Shown piece by piece: positions 12,895-25,200 of a stretch of DNA of 64,000 nt. The DNA is from Voacanga thouarsii. Taxonomy: Eukaryota; Streptophyta; Magnoliopsida; Gentianales; Apocynaceae. The position numbers and the translations under genes are program-made. The stretch lies in the NCBI GenBank assembly GCA_026120185.1, contig JANUWF010003368.1:2542001-2606000 (forward strand). The letters are read 5' to 3'. Numbering within the stretch: the stretch's first letter is position 1; each line of letters begins with the position of its first letter. Under the pieces are notes generated by a model, which had not been told where the DNA came from, did not search any database, and saw only the letters and a list, made by a program, of their open reading frames with translations.

Positions 12895-15204
12895 ATGGCC
12901 GAAATCACTCTCCTTTGGCCGGATGACTTCTCCTCTCATAATCTTGCTCTCGCCATCTCCCTTGGACAAGGTTAGCCATTTAGGAGTTGAGATCTACTCT
13001 AAACTCCTTCAAAGAATTCATCAACCAAGTAAGTACCTTCAATCCTTCTTTTAAACTCTAGAATCATGTCTCTAGGATGATGTTGTTAAAAGATGAATGG
13101 CGATGGGATTGAGTATGTGTTGTTGATGATTGAAACATGAGTACATGTATGATTGTGAAGGAGATGGGATTTATGCATGGAAGGATTATATTGGTTGATT
13201 TCATGTTGAATTGAGGTTTGATGCATGTCATAGGTAGTATTTGTATCAAAGCATGCTAGAGATTATGTCACGTTGGTGAATAGGATTTTTATTCTTATGG
13301 GATTGTTTAAGCCATGTTCATATTTATGCTAGTAGAGGTTAAAGCATGTCTTAATAAATTTAGATCTATGCCTAGATGCAAGATTTAGTTCATTTGATGA
13401 ATTGAAGGATTGTGCATGTTCTTGATTGAGGTTGGCCATGGAAATTGACCATGATCTGGTTGTCCCTAAAAGTAATTTTCACTCCATGAATAAAATACTC
13501 AATAAAATAATTTCCTAGTATTTTCGAAAACCCTAGGAAGGATAGATTTGGATTCTTATATTCATAAAGGATATTTTAGCCAAATAAATAATAATTTTGC
13601 TAGAAAGTAAAATCAATAAATATTATTTAAAATAAAGAAATCAATTAAAGCCTTTATGAAAAAGATTTATGCTTAGTAAAATATTTACTAAATCAAAACC
13701 CTTAAGGATTTACTTATTATTTTCCAAGAAAGGCTTATTCAATTTAATCTCAACTAGTTTTAGCTATCAATTATTTTCTAACAACTAAACTATCATTAAA
13801 TCACTATTTTACTTAGTACCATCTATAACTCTTGATCAAATAAACTCTAAATCTTTCCCAACAAGGTTTAAACTTTCAACTTATTAGAATTTATTTCCCA
13901 AACCATTAATTATTTTAAATAACGAATTAAACTTAGCTTACAAACCTATTTAGTTATTATTTTATCTTAAAGCTTGTGACACTAGGATCATGGTAGTAGT
14001 GAATTGAATTGATTTAAAATTGAGGAAGTGGTTTGTGACTTGAAATTGATTAAGATTTGTATTTACCTATGTGGGGTTAGGTCAGCTGTTCGAGACCTTG
14101 TTATTGTGAGCAAGAATCAGGTAAGCTCCTGCATAAAACCTATCGATTTGAAAATGTTTTCCTTATGGCAAGCTAAATGTGGAGTGTATGGACACTCGTT
14201 TATCTGAAGGCAATTGAGGGTTGAATTCGTTCTTATTTCCAACACTTAAATTATTTAAAAGCTAATGAGCATATTTTCCAAACTTAAAACTCTTTCCAAA
14301 ACTGATTTCTCCCAAAACTTTGGAAACCCTCAAATTGCTATTTTCATGAAGAGCAATGCTTCGTTCATTTTATCCCAAGTGGGAACGTCGTAGAGTACTC
14401 AATAGGGGTGGACTGCTAGGACTAGTCTTTGAAGGGTTAGGGTAAGTCTCTCAGCAGGTGACCACCTCTGAGGGGCGAGTCCTTCCCGGATAAGATGTCA
14501 GTCCAGTGAGTCGTGCCGGTCCGAGCTAGCAATTTGTTTTCAGTCAAGTGACTGTGTTTTGCCAGAAATGGACACCCGGTTGTTGTTTGGGTATAGAGAA
14601 GGAGGAGTATTTTGCCCAGTAGGCCGATCACCTACTTTTGTCAGTCTGCACAAAGTGTCGGCATTCTGACCGGTTATGGGGTCCAACGTGTGGTAACCCA
14701 TATCCCTTTCTTTCGAGTGGTTGATTTCATTACTTATGTACGGCTAAATAAGCTAAAATGCCACTCTTTCTTTTGGCTAATGTTTGATGCTTGCCAATGT
14801 TTCTCCTATTAAAGTTTCACACTTTGCATCCACGAACTGTTTTCACTGAACACCCAAAGCACACATGGACTTACTGAGATTTCTGTCTCATCACATTTTT
14901 ACCATGATTTCAGGTTGATCCTGCTGTGGGGTCGAGTAGCTAGTAATATCTGCCTTGGAAGAGAATGTGTCTTTTGATTCTATGTATTGTTTTGGGGAGA
15001 CGAGAGTGGATAATTTTATTTATGGTTTATGTTTTGGAGTTTCATGGATTTACTCTGGAGTATTTTGGGTTGTAATAAATTTTTAAGTTAAAGTATTATT
15101 TTATTTCAGCCATTTTATTTGTGTGACCTAGTTATAAAGACCCTTTATCCTTTGGACGGGGCGACATCTCCGGCCCTGGCGGGCCTACGCTTCGGGGTGT
15201 TACA
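10904..15204 (+). mobile_element. Giant gypsy-type solo LTR, copy 2 (4301 bp, TSD CAGTA)
   Basis: The insertion is delimited exactly. It begins TGTGAAACCCCGG and ends CGGGGTGTTACA, forming imperfect terminal inverted repeats. CAGTA flanks it on both sides (10899-10903 and 15205-15209). Removing it rejoins the copia integrase frame. There is no PBS, polypurine tract or coding domain, so it is a solo LTR left by recombination between two LTRs. The 3' 3.7 kb match copy 1 at 1-3676. Minus-strand relatives are at 22278, 42837 and 53219. A CT tract lies at 12861-12894 and a tRNA-like stretch at about 11155-11222. Confidence 0.93.
11155..11222 (+). other. tRNA-like or SINE-like stretch with A and B boxes
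   Basis: TGGTTTAGTGG at 11162-11172 resembles a pol III A box. GAGTTCAAAGCC at 11204-11215 resembles a B box. Their spacing suits a tRNA. I cannot fold a proper acceptor stem or find a CCA-adjacent end, so this is not a working tRNA gene. It may be a SINE head or tRNA-derived fragment captured in the giant LTR. The homologous part of copy 1 lies outside the window, so whether it is an insertion cannot be tested here. Confidence 0.4.
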
Positions 15205-17226
15205 CAGTACTTAGGACTCCCTATGAGATATGGATTGGGTATAAGCCAAATCTGAATCATCTTAGGATATAGGGTTGTCCAGTTTATGTACTGGTTAAGG
15301 GAGACAAGTTAGAACTAAGATCAGAATTATGCTATTTTATTGGGTATCTAAAAGGGACAAAGGGTGGTTACTTTTATCATCCTAAGGAGCAGAAGGTACT
15401 GGTTAGTACTAATACTAGATACTTAGAGGATGATCAAAGTACTTCCATGAAAGGTTCAATTAGGTTAGAACTGGAGGACAAGTTATCGTTGGTAGTAACT
15501 TCTTTTGACCCGATTATGGAATAAGAAGAGGCACAACCTCAAGAGCCTATACATATGGAGCCTCGTCGTAGTGGAAGAGTGTTTAGGGTTCCAGAGAGAT
15601 AGACTAGAGAAGCTTTTGAGCTGGTCTCCAACTATCAGGAGCAAGACCCCACTAGATATGAGGAGGCTATTGCTGATGCCGATGCAAATCTGTGGCACAA
15701 AGTAATGAAAGCTGAAATTGAGTCTATGTATCTCAATCAGGTTTAGGATTTTGTAGCTTCACTTGAAGGGATAAAACCCATAGGGTGTAAGTGGGTATAC
15801 AAGAGAAAGAGGGGAGTAGATGGGAAGGTGGAAACCTTCAAAGTTAGGCTTGTGGCGAAAGAGTATACTCAGAAAGAGAGAATCGAGTATGAGGAAACCT
15901 TTTCTCCGGTAGCCATGCTTAAGTCTATCCGTATCCTCCTTGCCATCGCATGTCATTATGACTACAAGATATGGCAAATGGATGTTAAGATGGTATTTTT
16001 AAATGGCCATCATAGTGAAGACATCTATATGTCCCAACCAGAAGGCTTTATTGCTAAAGGCCAAGAGCATATGTTTTGCAAGCTTAAGAAGTCCATTTAT
16101 GGACTTAAGCAGGCATCAAGGGCATGGAACATTCATTTTGATGAGACTGTAAAGTTTTATGGTTTTGTTCAAAATAAAGATGAACCATGCGTGTACAGGA
16201 AACTTGAAAGCATTAATGTGATTTTTCTTGTCTTGTATATGGATGATATTCTACTCATTGGAAATGATGTAGGGTCATTGTCATCTACAAAGATTTGGTT
16301 GTCTAGTCAATTCAGTATGAAGGACTTGGTCGAAGCCAGCTACATTCTTGGGATTAGACTTCTTAGAAATAGGAAGTAGAGAATGTTAGGATTATCCCAA
16401 GCGGCATACATTGACAAGATGCTGGCCAGGTATAGCATGGACTTATACAAGGGAGCTCTAATTCCTTGCAGACATAGGTTGTCACTTTATTCAAAGGACT
16501 GTTCTAAGTCTCAAGAAGAAAATGATAGAATGAGTAGGATTCCCTACGTTTTGGCTGTGGGAAGTCTCATGTACGCCATGCTGTGTACTAGGCCAGATAT
16601 CTACTTTGCCATAAGCTTAGTTAGCAGTTATCAGTCAAACCCTGGGGAGGTTCATTGGCAAGCTGTAAAGTATATACTCAAGTACCTCATGGGGAGGAGA
16701 GATTATATGCTAGTTTACAAGGCTGATAACTTAGTTCCTACAGGATACACAAACTCAGACTTCTAGGCGGACAAGGATGAGAGAAAATTCACTAGTAGAT
16801 ATATCTTCACCTTGTCTGGAGGAGCTATTTCATGGAGGAGTATCAAGCAATCTTGCATTGCTAACTCAACCATGGAAGCTGAGAATATGGCAGCTTCGAA
16901 GGTATCCAAGGAAGCAGTCTGGCTTTAGAAGTTCCTTTCAGAACTCAAAATCGTACCACACATGGATAGGTTGATTGTGATGTATTGCGACAACGCTGGA
17001 GTAGTATCGCAATCCAAATAATCTCGAAACCACAAGAAGGGAAAGCCTATCAAGAGGAAGTATCACCTGATTCGGGATTTCATCCAGAGACGAGAAATTG
17101 TGGTGGAACAGATTGCCTTCGAGAACAATCTAGTAGATTTATTCACCAAGTCTTTGGCTAAGAAAATCTTCAAAAGACACTTAGATGCCATAGGGGTAGG
17201 CACCTATGGACTTACTTAGTTTTAGA
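15205..17226 (+). pseudogene. Copia element 1 integrase C-terminus, reverse transcriptase and RNase H (broken)
   Basis: After the solo LTR the integrase resumes (TPYEIW, then ELRSELCYFIGY and KGTKGGYFYHP). RT follows, with WQMDVKMVFLNG, YGLKQASRAW and the catalytic YMDDILLIG (around 16236-16262), then LMYAMLCTRPDI. RNase H follows, with STMEAE, YCDNAG and KYHLI. In-frame stops lie at 15270-15272, 15522-15524, 15744-15746, 16377-16379 and 16764-16766, and more follow downstream. Most fit a C-to-T or G-to-A change in a CAG, CAA or TGG codon. RT and RNase H are otherwise full length. The order INT-RT-RH is diagnostic of Ty1/copia, and the wording fits the Tork group. Confidence 0.93.
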
Positions 17227-17230
17227 ATGC

Positions 17231-17241
17231 AAGTGGGAGAT
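17231..17241 (+). other. Polypurine tract of copia element 1
   Basis: AAGTGGGAGAT lies immediately before the TGTTGGG start of the 3' LTR, as expected for the plus-strand primer. Confidence 0.85.
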
Positions 17242-19062
17242 TGTTGGGATGTATACCCTCTTAGACTAGGTTTCTGATGTAAAAATCGAATATGTTAATA
17301 AAAGAATTTATTTTCAGAAATTGTTTGTGAATTTACAATTTTATTTGTGCACAATTATGTTTGGAAAAAACCCATTGTGTTTAAGTAAATAGTCTATGTG
17401 AATGGAGGTGTTTCACAGTAAGGTATGGATCACGAGTTACTTACTACATAAACTTTTGTTCTTAACTAATTGATGAGAATGGGAATCTTATCATGTCTAG
17501 GTTATTATGTTGTGAATTCTAAATGGGGAATGGCTTACTTTTAGCCAGTGAGTAATCCGCTCACTTCATAACATAAGCGTATTTCAAATACGTAGAACAG
17601 GACCTGCAGTAGTTGTTTCTAAAAGTACTATATGATAGAAACCTAGACTACTACCGCTACAATGTGGACTAGTACTCTATGACTTGAGTATGAGTTGGTG
17701 GTCTGATAAAGTTAGAAGCATATACTTTGATATACTATAGTTGAGGTTCTATCGTAGGGCCAATATACTTGCATGTTGGGTATGTGTGACTAGTTAGTTA
17801 AGATAGACTTGTATAAGATAGTTTCTATACTATATCGCCCCTTGTGGTTGTCTAAATGATTTAAATATCCAGGGCCCTGGGAAACATGACTTAGATGTTT
17901 GCTTTAGGGTGATCCCTTGGAAAGCAGAAATAATCCAGGAAGTCATGGATCATTGGATTAGAGGCCTAAGGATGGTAGATGTCATTTAGAGAGGTGTTAG
18001 TACACTTCTTCCTCTCTGAATGTACGGCGATGTATAGATGGGTATCTTAATCATTACACCTGTAGATCGGAGACTTTGCTAACGCAGCATTGTCCTTGGG
18101 GTCAATATTTCCTTATGGTGATATTAGGAAATATTTAAAATTCAAAATACAGCTATTTATATGGCAAGGGTATTTTGGTCATTTTAGTAGCCAATGTGGT
18201 GTGTCTTTTGGTACCCAGTATAGATCGTGAGTCCGAATTAAATACGGCTAAGGAATTAAATTAAATTAAATAGAATTTATTTTATTTAAGTAGCTTGATT
18301 TAATTATTGGGCTAGAATAAAATAAAAGTCCATGGAGAGAGAGAATTAATTAAAATAGTTTAGTAGGTTAATTAATTATTCAGGACTTTGGCCCAGTTTG
18401 AATAATTAGGGATTAACCTGGGACTAAACTAATTTAGGCTTATTTAATTGGACTGGTTTATTTGGGTTCGAAAAATTAATTATTTATTGGGCCATTAAGT
18501 TGGTTCTAAATAGAATAATTAATTAAGCCCAAACGGTTAAATTAAGAGTCCAATGGTCCAGTCTAGTTTAACTTAGGATTTTATTTAGGTTAAACAGGAG
18601 GATTGGAAACAACGTCGTTGTTACAGAACACATAATCTAAGAGATGGCTTCTTCTCTATGGAAAAGGCCAGGCGTCTCTCTCTTTCTCTCTCTCCAGAAA
18701 ATTCCCTAGCTTGTTAGTTATTAACCAAACAATAGTTAGACAGGTCATATATTGGAAGACCAAAAGTTCGGCGTTCACATACATGCAAAGGCGGAGTAGG
18801 AGGCTTATAAGAATCGCACTAGAGACTTCTACCAGCACACCTATCCCGATTGTGCATGTTCCGGTCTAGCCACCTTTGAGAATCAGAAAGAGAGGTAAAA
18901 ATTTTAAAACCTCGGGATTTAGACAGGGCGCAACCGACGCCGGCTAGGACAGCCAGACCCGCACTGACCCTGTTTTGGAATCTTTGTTCTTGTGTTTTTT
19001 CCATTTTTTTTTATGTTCGCTTCCACTGCGTGCCCTGTGTTTTCCCACTTTCTGTGCCTTCA
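17242..19062 (+). mobile_element. 3' LTR of copia element 1
   Basis: It begins TGTTGGGATG just after the polypurine tract and ends CTTCA at 19062, giving 1821 bp. Its last 720 bp match the 5' LTR fragment at 3677-4399. The next bases, GAGAT at 19063, are the right target duplication; its partner is outside the window. The flanking sequence is the hAT relic array, so the copia element inserted into that array. A GC-rich motif occurs at 18925-18970 but is more decayed than in the 5' LTR. Confidence 0.92.
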
Positions 19063-19860
19063 GAGATGTCTATAGAATAGAAATTCTAAGCCCGGCAAAA
19101 TAAATAGGTATAATAGGATGTTAGGCATTTAACCTAAAAAAAAAGGTTAAAAACTTCCATGCCCTATTGATTTGAGTGGATGGTACCTTGAGGAAATTAT
19201 GAAGGAGATTAAAGCATATGTTTAGGACATCAAGAAGTCTTGCAAAAATATAGGGGTGCAGATTCCTATTAGACGGATAGAAAGTAAGAACTCGCAAGCT
19301 AATCTTCACTCTAGTGGGCTGCCTAAAAGAACTAGTTTATCACAAATCTGCAAATATTTTTGAGTGTGATGCCTTGAAAAATATAATTGGACAAAGTTAT
19401 GATTAATGTTAGGGTGGAGAATGTGTGTTAAATCATGTCACATTCTATCTTCCTAATGATATAGGAGATTGGCATCGATATAATGGATGAATAACAAGTT
19501 TCTTTTGGATTGTACGTGGCTCTTGTTGCATCAAACAAGTGTTAAAAAAGCTCTCAAGTACGGATCTAGTTAGAAATATTATGTAGGAAGCATAGACCAT
19601 CACTAGATTTATTCACAATTATTTATCTATTCTCAAGCTTCTAAGACATAGGAATTCTATCCTCAGCCTAATTAAATGATCATTGTGTTTGTGGCATTTA
19701 AAAAATTTTCCTGATCATCAGTCTGGAAGTCCATGTCTTGGGCTTCTACAAAGAAGGGGAAAATGACTACTAAAATCAATCTACATGAATAATGAATTGC
19801 AAGTTGGCTATATTTTTCTAGTTAATTAGAAAAATTCATGTATATTGCACGTGTAATAAT
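19063..19860 (+). pseudogene. hAT (DUF659) transposase relic, array unit 1, type a
   Basis: Piecewise translation resembles the DUF659 region of plant hAT transposases: a 'GW..KEI' helix region, KKS.KN, a LLDGW-like segment, then 'T+FIHNH' further on. Frames shift several times and stops are frequent, so it is a fossil. Its 5' part was cut off by the copia insertion ending at 19062. It matches units 3 and 6, which share the text before spacer X, so it is type a. It ends with a short shared block (about 19785-19870) containing TTGCACGTGTAATAA. Confidence 0.65.
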
Positions 19861-20784
19861 GAATAGAGGATCACATATACTTCAAAATGTTTAAGGAATA
19901 CAAATCCATTGAAATTTGATACTTCAACTAGCTTTTGGATGGCATATCTTCATGGGTTTAAATTCATATACTTATTTTCGTCTTCTTTTTAAACTTTTAT
20001 AAATATTTTTTTTTATCATTCGGAAAACATTTTTTAACACCATATAAATCAAAAAGGTATTTACCAATATAAAACTTTTGCTTGTAATAGGTTAGATGGA
20101 ATTCTTTGCTCTTATAACATATTCAAATTAGAAGTTTTGATCAAATAGTGTGAGGAAGAAGCAAAATTTTCTAAAATAGTGTTTCTAAACATATTACTTT
20201 AATATAATAGATAAAAAAACATATTGATGAGGCAAAATTCAAATCCTAGTCTAAAATATTCTCCTTACATATCACTAACTAAGTCGTATTTCCTTTTAGC
20301 CATATAGACCATTAATCAAAATAAAATGTTAACACTATAATGTATTTCAATGGCAAATGTGAAAAACTAATAAAATGGAAATATTCATAATTATTTGATG
20401 TTAAAAGGTTACATAAATCCAAACAAAATTAAATCAAAATACTCTGAAATTTTATTTCTTGAGCATTGTAAATATGTGTGTGTATAGTTTCAAATTAATA
20501 CTTCACAATTGGCTTTACTTTGGGCACTAATACGATATTTATTTACTTTTTTACAATCCATGCATAAAATTTTGGCCTTTTATTCTTTCCCGAAAATTTA
20601 TTCATATTATGTTTTATGTTTGTTTCACTTCATCATTTTAAAAGTTATTCATGGTTTGTTTGTAACCAATTCTTTTTCTCAAAAATTGTCACTTACAACA
20701 ACATTTCTATTTAGCAACATTTTTGTGGTTATAAACCATGTATACTTATCTCTTTTATGCACACGAAGTTTTGATTATCCAACT
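19861..20784 (+). repeat. Spacer X of the hAT array, copy 1
   Basis: Non-coding AT-rich spacer. The same sequence recurs at about 30790-31735 and 35540-36400. Landmarks are ATGTTTAAGGAAT, TTTTGGATGG, AAAAAGGTATTTACCAATAT, TAATAGGTTAGAT and AAATATGTGTGTGTA. It always follows a type a unit and precedes a type b unit. Confidence 0.75.
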
Positions 20785-21695
20785 TCCGAAGTCAGAGACG
20801 CTACTACAAAATGAAACTCGCTATTTCTTGCATCGATAAAATTCCTAGCATTGAATCATTGAGAGACTACCTAAAACAGGTTGCTAGATATGTCTACTAA
20901 ATAGGACTTGAGTTCTATACTTTCAAAATAAATGAGTACATGGAGACATTAAACATTATGCCTTGGGGGACTGGGTTACAGACTTGCATGCTCTATTGAT
21001 TAGAATGGATGGCTCCTTCAATAAATTGAGGACTAGATAAAGGTATCTGTTGAGAATATCAAGGAACATGAAAAGCAACAATTGTAGCATCTTATTGGAT
21101 GGATGATAAGCTAGAAATCAACCTAATCAACATCTTAGTAGGTTGCCCAATGGGAACAATTCATTTCAAATCAATAGATATTTTTCGAGAGTCTAGTGGA
21201 GAATGGGGTTCAAATCATGCCACATTCTACCTCTACAAAGATACTAGAAATTGGGAAGAATTTGGTGGAAGAATACCCAAGATCCTCTTAGACTGTATGC
21301 AGTTCCGGTTGCATCAATCTTATATTGAAGAGGCTCTCAAATATGGATCTAGTCACAAATGTTACAAAGGAAGCAAAGACCATCACTAGATTTATTCATG
21401 ATCATTTATCCTTTATGAAGCTAATAAAACATACTTCTATTTAGGGCAATGTTAAAAAGGTTATCAAGGTCACTAGTTCTTTTTTTAACTCTACAATACA
21501 TGGTCATTGAGAGTGTAGCATTAAAAATTTGTTTTCAATCATCAACCTCGAAGTCCTTAGCGATAGGTTTTTATGGAGGTTGGGAAAGTGACTTCTAAAA
21601 AATATAACGTGAATTATGACTTGCAAATTAGTTATATTTATTTAGATTGTTATGAAAATGTGCACACACTGCACGTGTAATCACGAGTAGGGAAT
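20785..21695 (+). pseudogene. hAT (DUF659) transposase relic, array unit 2, type b
   Basis: The best-preserved piece is an open stretch at 21099-21389 with INLINILVGCPMGTIHFKSI. This corresponds to the conserved LINxLVxxPxGTxFxKSxD region of DUF659/hAT transposases. Upstream, 20880-20960 gives the QVARYVY and FKINEY segment seen in such proteins before that domain. Stops and shifts separate the pieces. It pairs with units 4 and 7 (type b), which share the reading GHEKxxxxxILLDGW-DD. No BED zinc finger or C-terminal dimerisation domain is visible, so only the central part survives. Confidence 0.7.
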
Positions 21696-22277
21696 CGTTT
21701 CAAAAAAGATCATTTTATTAAAAGAACAAAACAAACTAGCAAAAGGTGGGGGTTAGACATAGAACCTAACTTATTTATTCATATAAAAAGGTAAAATTAC
21801 AAAGAGGGTCCAAAGGCATTGGAGGAGATAGGAAATTACATTTGATATCCTTTAATTGTTTGTCTCTTGACCATGCTATGTTTAGGGATAGAAAATCTCT
21901 CTTCTTTTCTCTTCTTTTCTTTTCATTTTTTAAGGAACCAAGATAAACTCATCATCATCAAAGTCATCAAATATATCCACACACAACTAAAAAACTGGGA
22001 TGGCGTTGTATACTCTTCCTAACATCTAAAACATGTCCATTTCCAAGTAGATTGAGTGAAAAAAATAAATTAAACAATGATTAGACAAAGGAAAGCATGA
22101 ATAAAAAAAATATAGAATTCTAGCTTAAGGAAGTTATTGAACATCAATTTTACTGAACAAGAGCACTAAGATTATCAATTAAGATGGATCAATTGAACAA
22201 GTAATTCAACAATGAAACTTGGTTTCAAGATTGAAACATGATCACAAGAGTATTAATACTAAAATAGCCACTACCTA
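21696..22277. other. Broken spacer Y, then unassigned DNA
   Basis: Up to about 21812 the text matches the start of spacer Y (ATTCATATAAAAAGGT then AAAGAGGGT). From there to 22277 it diverges. It contains a pyrimidine-rich tract at 21900-21935 and no domain I can recognise. It may be internal sequence of the gypsy stack that continues to 28837. Confidence 0.4.
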
Positions 22278-25200
22278 TGTAACACCTTACTACATACGTA
22301 ATCTATTTGGGTCTGGGATTTTGTCCGTTTTATGACCAAGGGTGTTTATTACACGGTATGAAAATAAATAAATAAACAAACTCTGAAATTCTGAACTTAA
22401 ATTAAAAACTTTACTAGAATCTATTACAATCCTAGCAAGGACTTAAATTAAAATAGTATAACATCTAAACAAGGTTTAATAACAAATTATGTCAAGACTG
22501 TCATACTATTACAAAAGAGATTAATCTAAAAATCCTCTGTCTTGATATGCACACTTCACCCTAAAATCGTGATTAGATAAAATGTCTAAGATTAAAGACA
22601 ATCTTAGTAAATTATATAGGGTGACTATGTCTCAATTATAAAAACATGTCATGATGCATGTGGGTTAAAAATTTGAATGGATATAAATTTATTTATTCCT
22701 TCATGCATTTCGAAAATAAAGTATTACTCATGGGGAAGATTCAACAATTACAATATATTAACAATGCCAAAATAATTTTTCTTGGGTAAATTATTAACAA
22801 CATAAATTTGGAATATAATCATTATGTACTAAGAGTCTTGAACTATTACCAAAATTTTTGAGATTTATATGTTCCCGGTTTTAATCCACAAATTCTGAGA
22901 ATTTTAATTTTTTGTTTCTTGTAGAGCATTATATGAAGTAGAAAACCCTACCACTCATGTTTTTAGGTAAAAAATACACTCTTTACATTTTTAGGTAGAA
23001 ACCCCACTGATCAAAGACGAAACACTGTAGCTAGCTAATGACCTGACTCAGTATCTAGTACTATTGCTCCGTGAAAAAGATAATTTTTGAAAATAGCCTA
23101 TTTTCCAAAAATTTCTCTCAATCTAACATAAGCTAATACAAGAGTTTTGCCCACTGAGTACTGAATGTCTAATTACAATTCAATTTAGTTCAAGAGTTTA
23201 CCATTCCTTTAAGGAATATTTTAATTTCATTTTCCCAAAATATTGTTCCGGTCTTAAATACAAATTCAAAGTTTCATCTCGACTATTGTCTAACATTATA
23301 CATTTTCCAAAATACTAAAATATAATTCATATATCCATTCTAATAATTTATTCAATGTATAATAAATTAATACTCATAATATGACTTGTAAAAAGAAATA
23401 ATAATTTGAGCCATCATAAATAAGGTTCATGCCATGTTTTTTCGCAATATTTGCATGAATAAAAACCTATAAATTTAGCATTCATAAACATATCATGATG
23501 TTCAATGCATGACTCCAATGTTAGGGACATGCCCTAGAGTTAATTTGTATTTATACTATTATCGTTATATTTTATATAATAATATGAGGTTTTTCTTTTC
23601 ATGAATAGTGCATTTTGTTTTGTGATCATCAAGTACGTGACTTGATAGTAAAACCCTACAATGAATACAATGACTATTCTAAAAATGTCCCTCATCGATT
23701 ATTATTATTGGAACAATAATAAATTAAAATTAGTATGTTTGTGACTTGATGACTATGTTTTACTAGCCATAGATATTTGTGATATTGAGTCAAAATATAA
23801 ATAAATGTTAGAGAACATTGTATTGGACATGACCCACTGTGAGAGTACTTCATGGAACATGTCATAAGTACTTTCTAGCCATAATAATATTAAAATTCCT
23901 TCGATCTAAATTCATCATAATTTCGTACTTGATAAATTCTATATTTTGACGTTGTCTAAAGTTGTCTTTAACTAGATAATAAACTAGACTACTGTTGGAT
24001 ATAGAATAAATCAATGAGAGGAATATGATTGATAGTGAAGAAATGTGTCCCTCTCAATTATGAGAGAGATATCCATGGGCCCCTTGATAAGTTAGACTGT
24101 TAAAATGCATGGCCGTGCTAAAATATATCAATCTAAGATATTGGTATCATTTGTTTGAACAGTCTACTATGAAATCAAGAAATAATTGATTAAGCTTAAT
24201 AAGGATGACATGCTCCGTGCCTTATGCTTAATCTGGATATCGTGTGACAAAAGGACTAAACATAAAATTATGATTTGGTTCAAAGAGATCACTGATCTTC
24301 ATTTAACTTAGATAGTTATAATGTTTTGCTAGAAACCGCTTATAACTTGTGGGCCATTTAAATATGATTTGGGTATACTGTCAGTGTTAAATGAACCTAT
24401 AAGGTCACACAATAAGAGAATTTGTTAGGTTATTTTTCTGGTAAATAGATTCAATAAATCTGAAAACATGTCTAAGTTAATAGAACTTAGAAAATCAACC
24501 AAATAAAAATGAATCTGGAAATATGTCCACATTCGATGTATCTGGATGATGTTTAGATTATAAGAATTTTACTCGGTAAATTAATTAGTTAAATTATCGA
24601 GACAATGGTAGAATCTTATCATATCAATTTTAATTTAATTTGAATTTAAGTTAAAATATGATAAGATATTATTAGGGTTGGACTCTAAGAGATTCGGAGT
24701 GGGTTTTTAAGAAAACCCTAGCCGTCTTCTTAAGTGTGCCAATTCTGTTGAGAATATTCGTGCTTCCATTCACCAGAGAAAAAAAACCTCTCATACCCTA
24801 GGCGCTAGCACTCCCCGGGTAACAAGTTAGTTCGCGGTGTGAATCCGATAGAAAATGTTCGTACACTGCAGCGTCTGGTGATCGTTCGGGTTGCACGTAC
24901 AATAGTGCAATCAGAATCGAAGGATCTCGATTACACCAAACAGAGGTAATTCTGCAAACCTTAGATCTTCTTAATCATTTACTTGGGTCCTCGGAAGGGA
25001 TTCGTGGATGTTTTTCGTGTTTAGGAGTCTACGAATCCTAACATCCCATACATATATAAAATATCCATGAGAATACTTTACAAAGCAAATCATGCATAAG
25101 CATGTCATTAGTATAAATATGGACATACTTCTCAAATATATGCATTTTCCAAAATATGGTGATCACAAACCTTTTCAAAGTGCTTATATCATGGGCATGA

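Noticed and set aside
16777..16974. Open frame after the copia RT
   Set aside because: It is out of frame with the RNase H reading, which is readable in another frame through the same bases.
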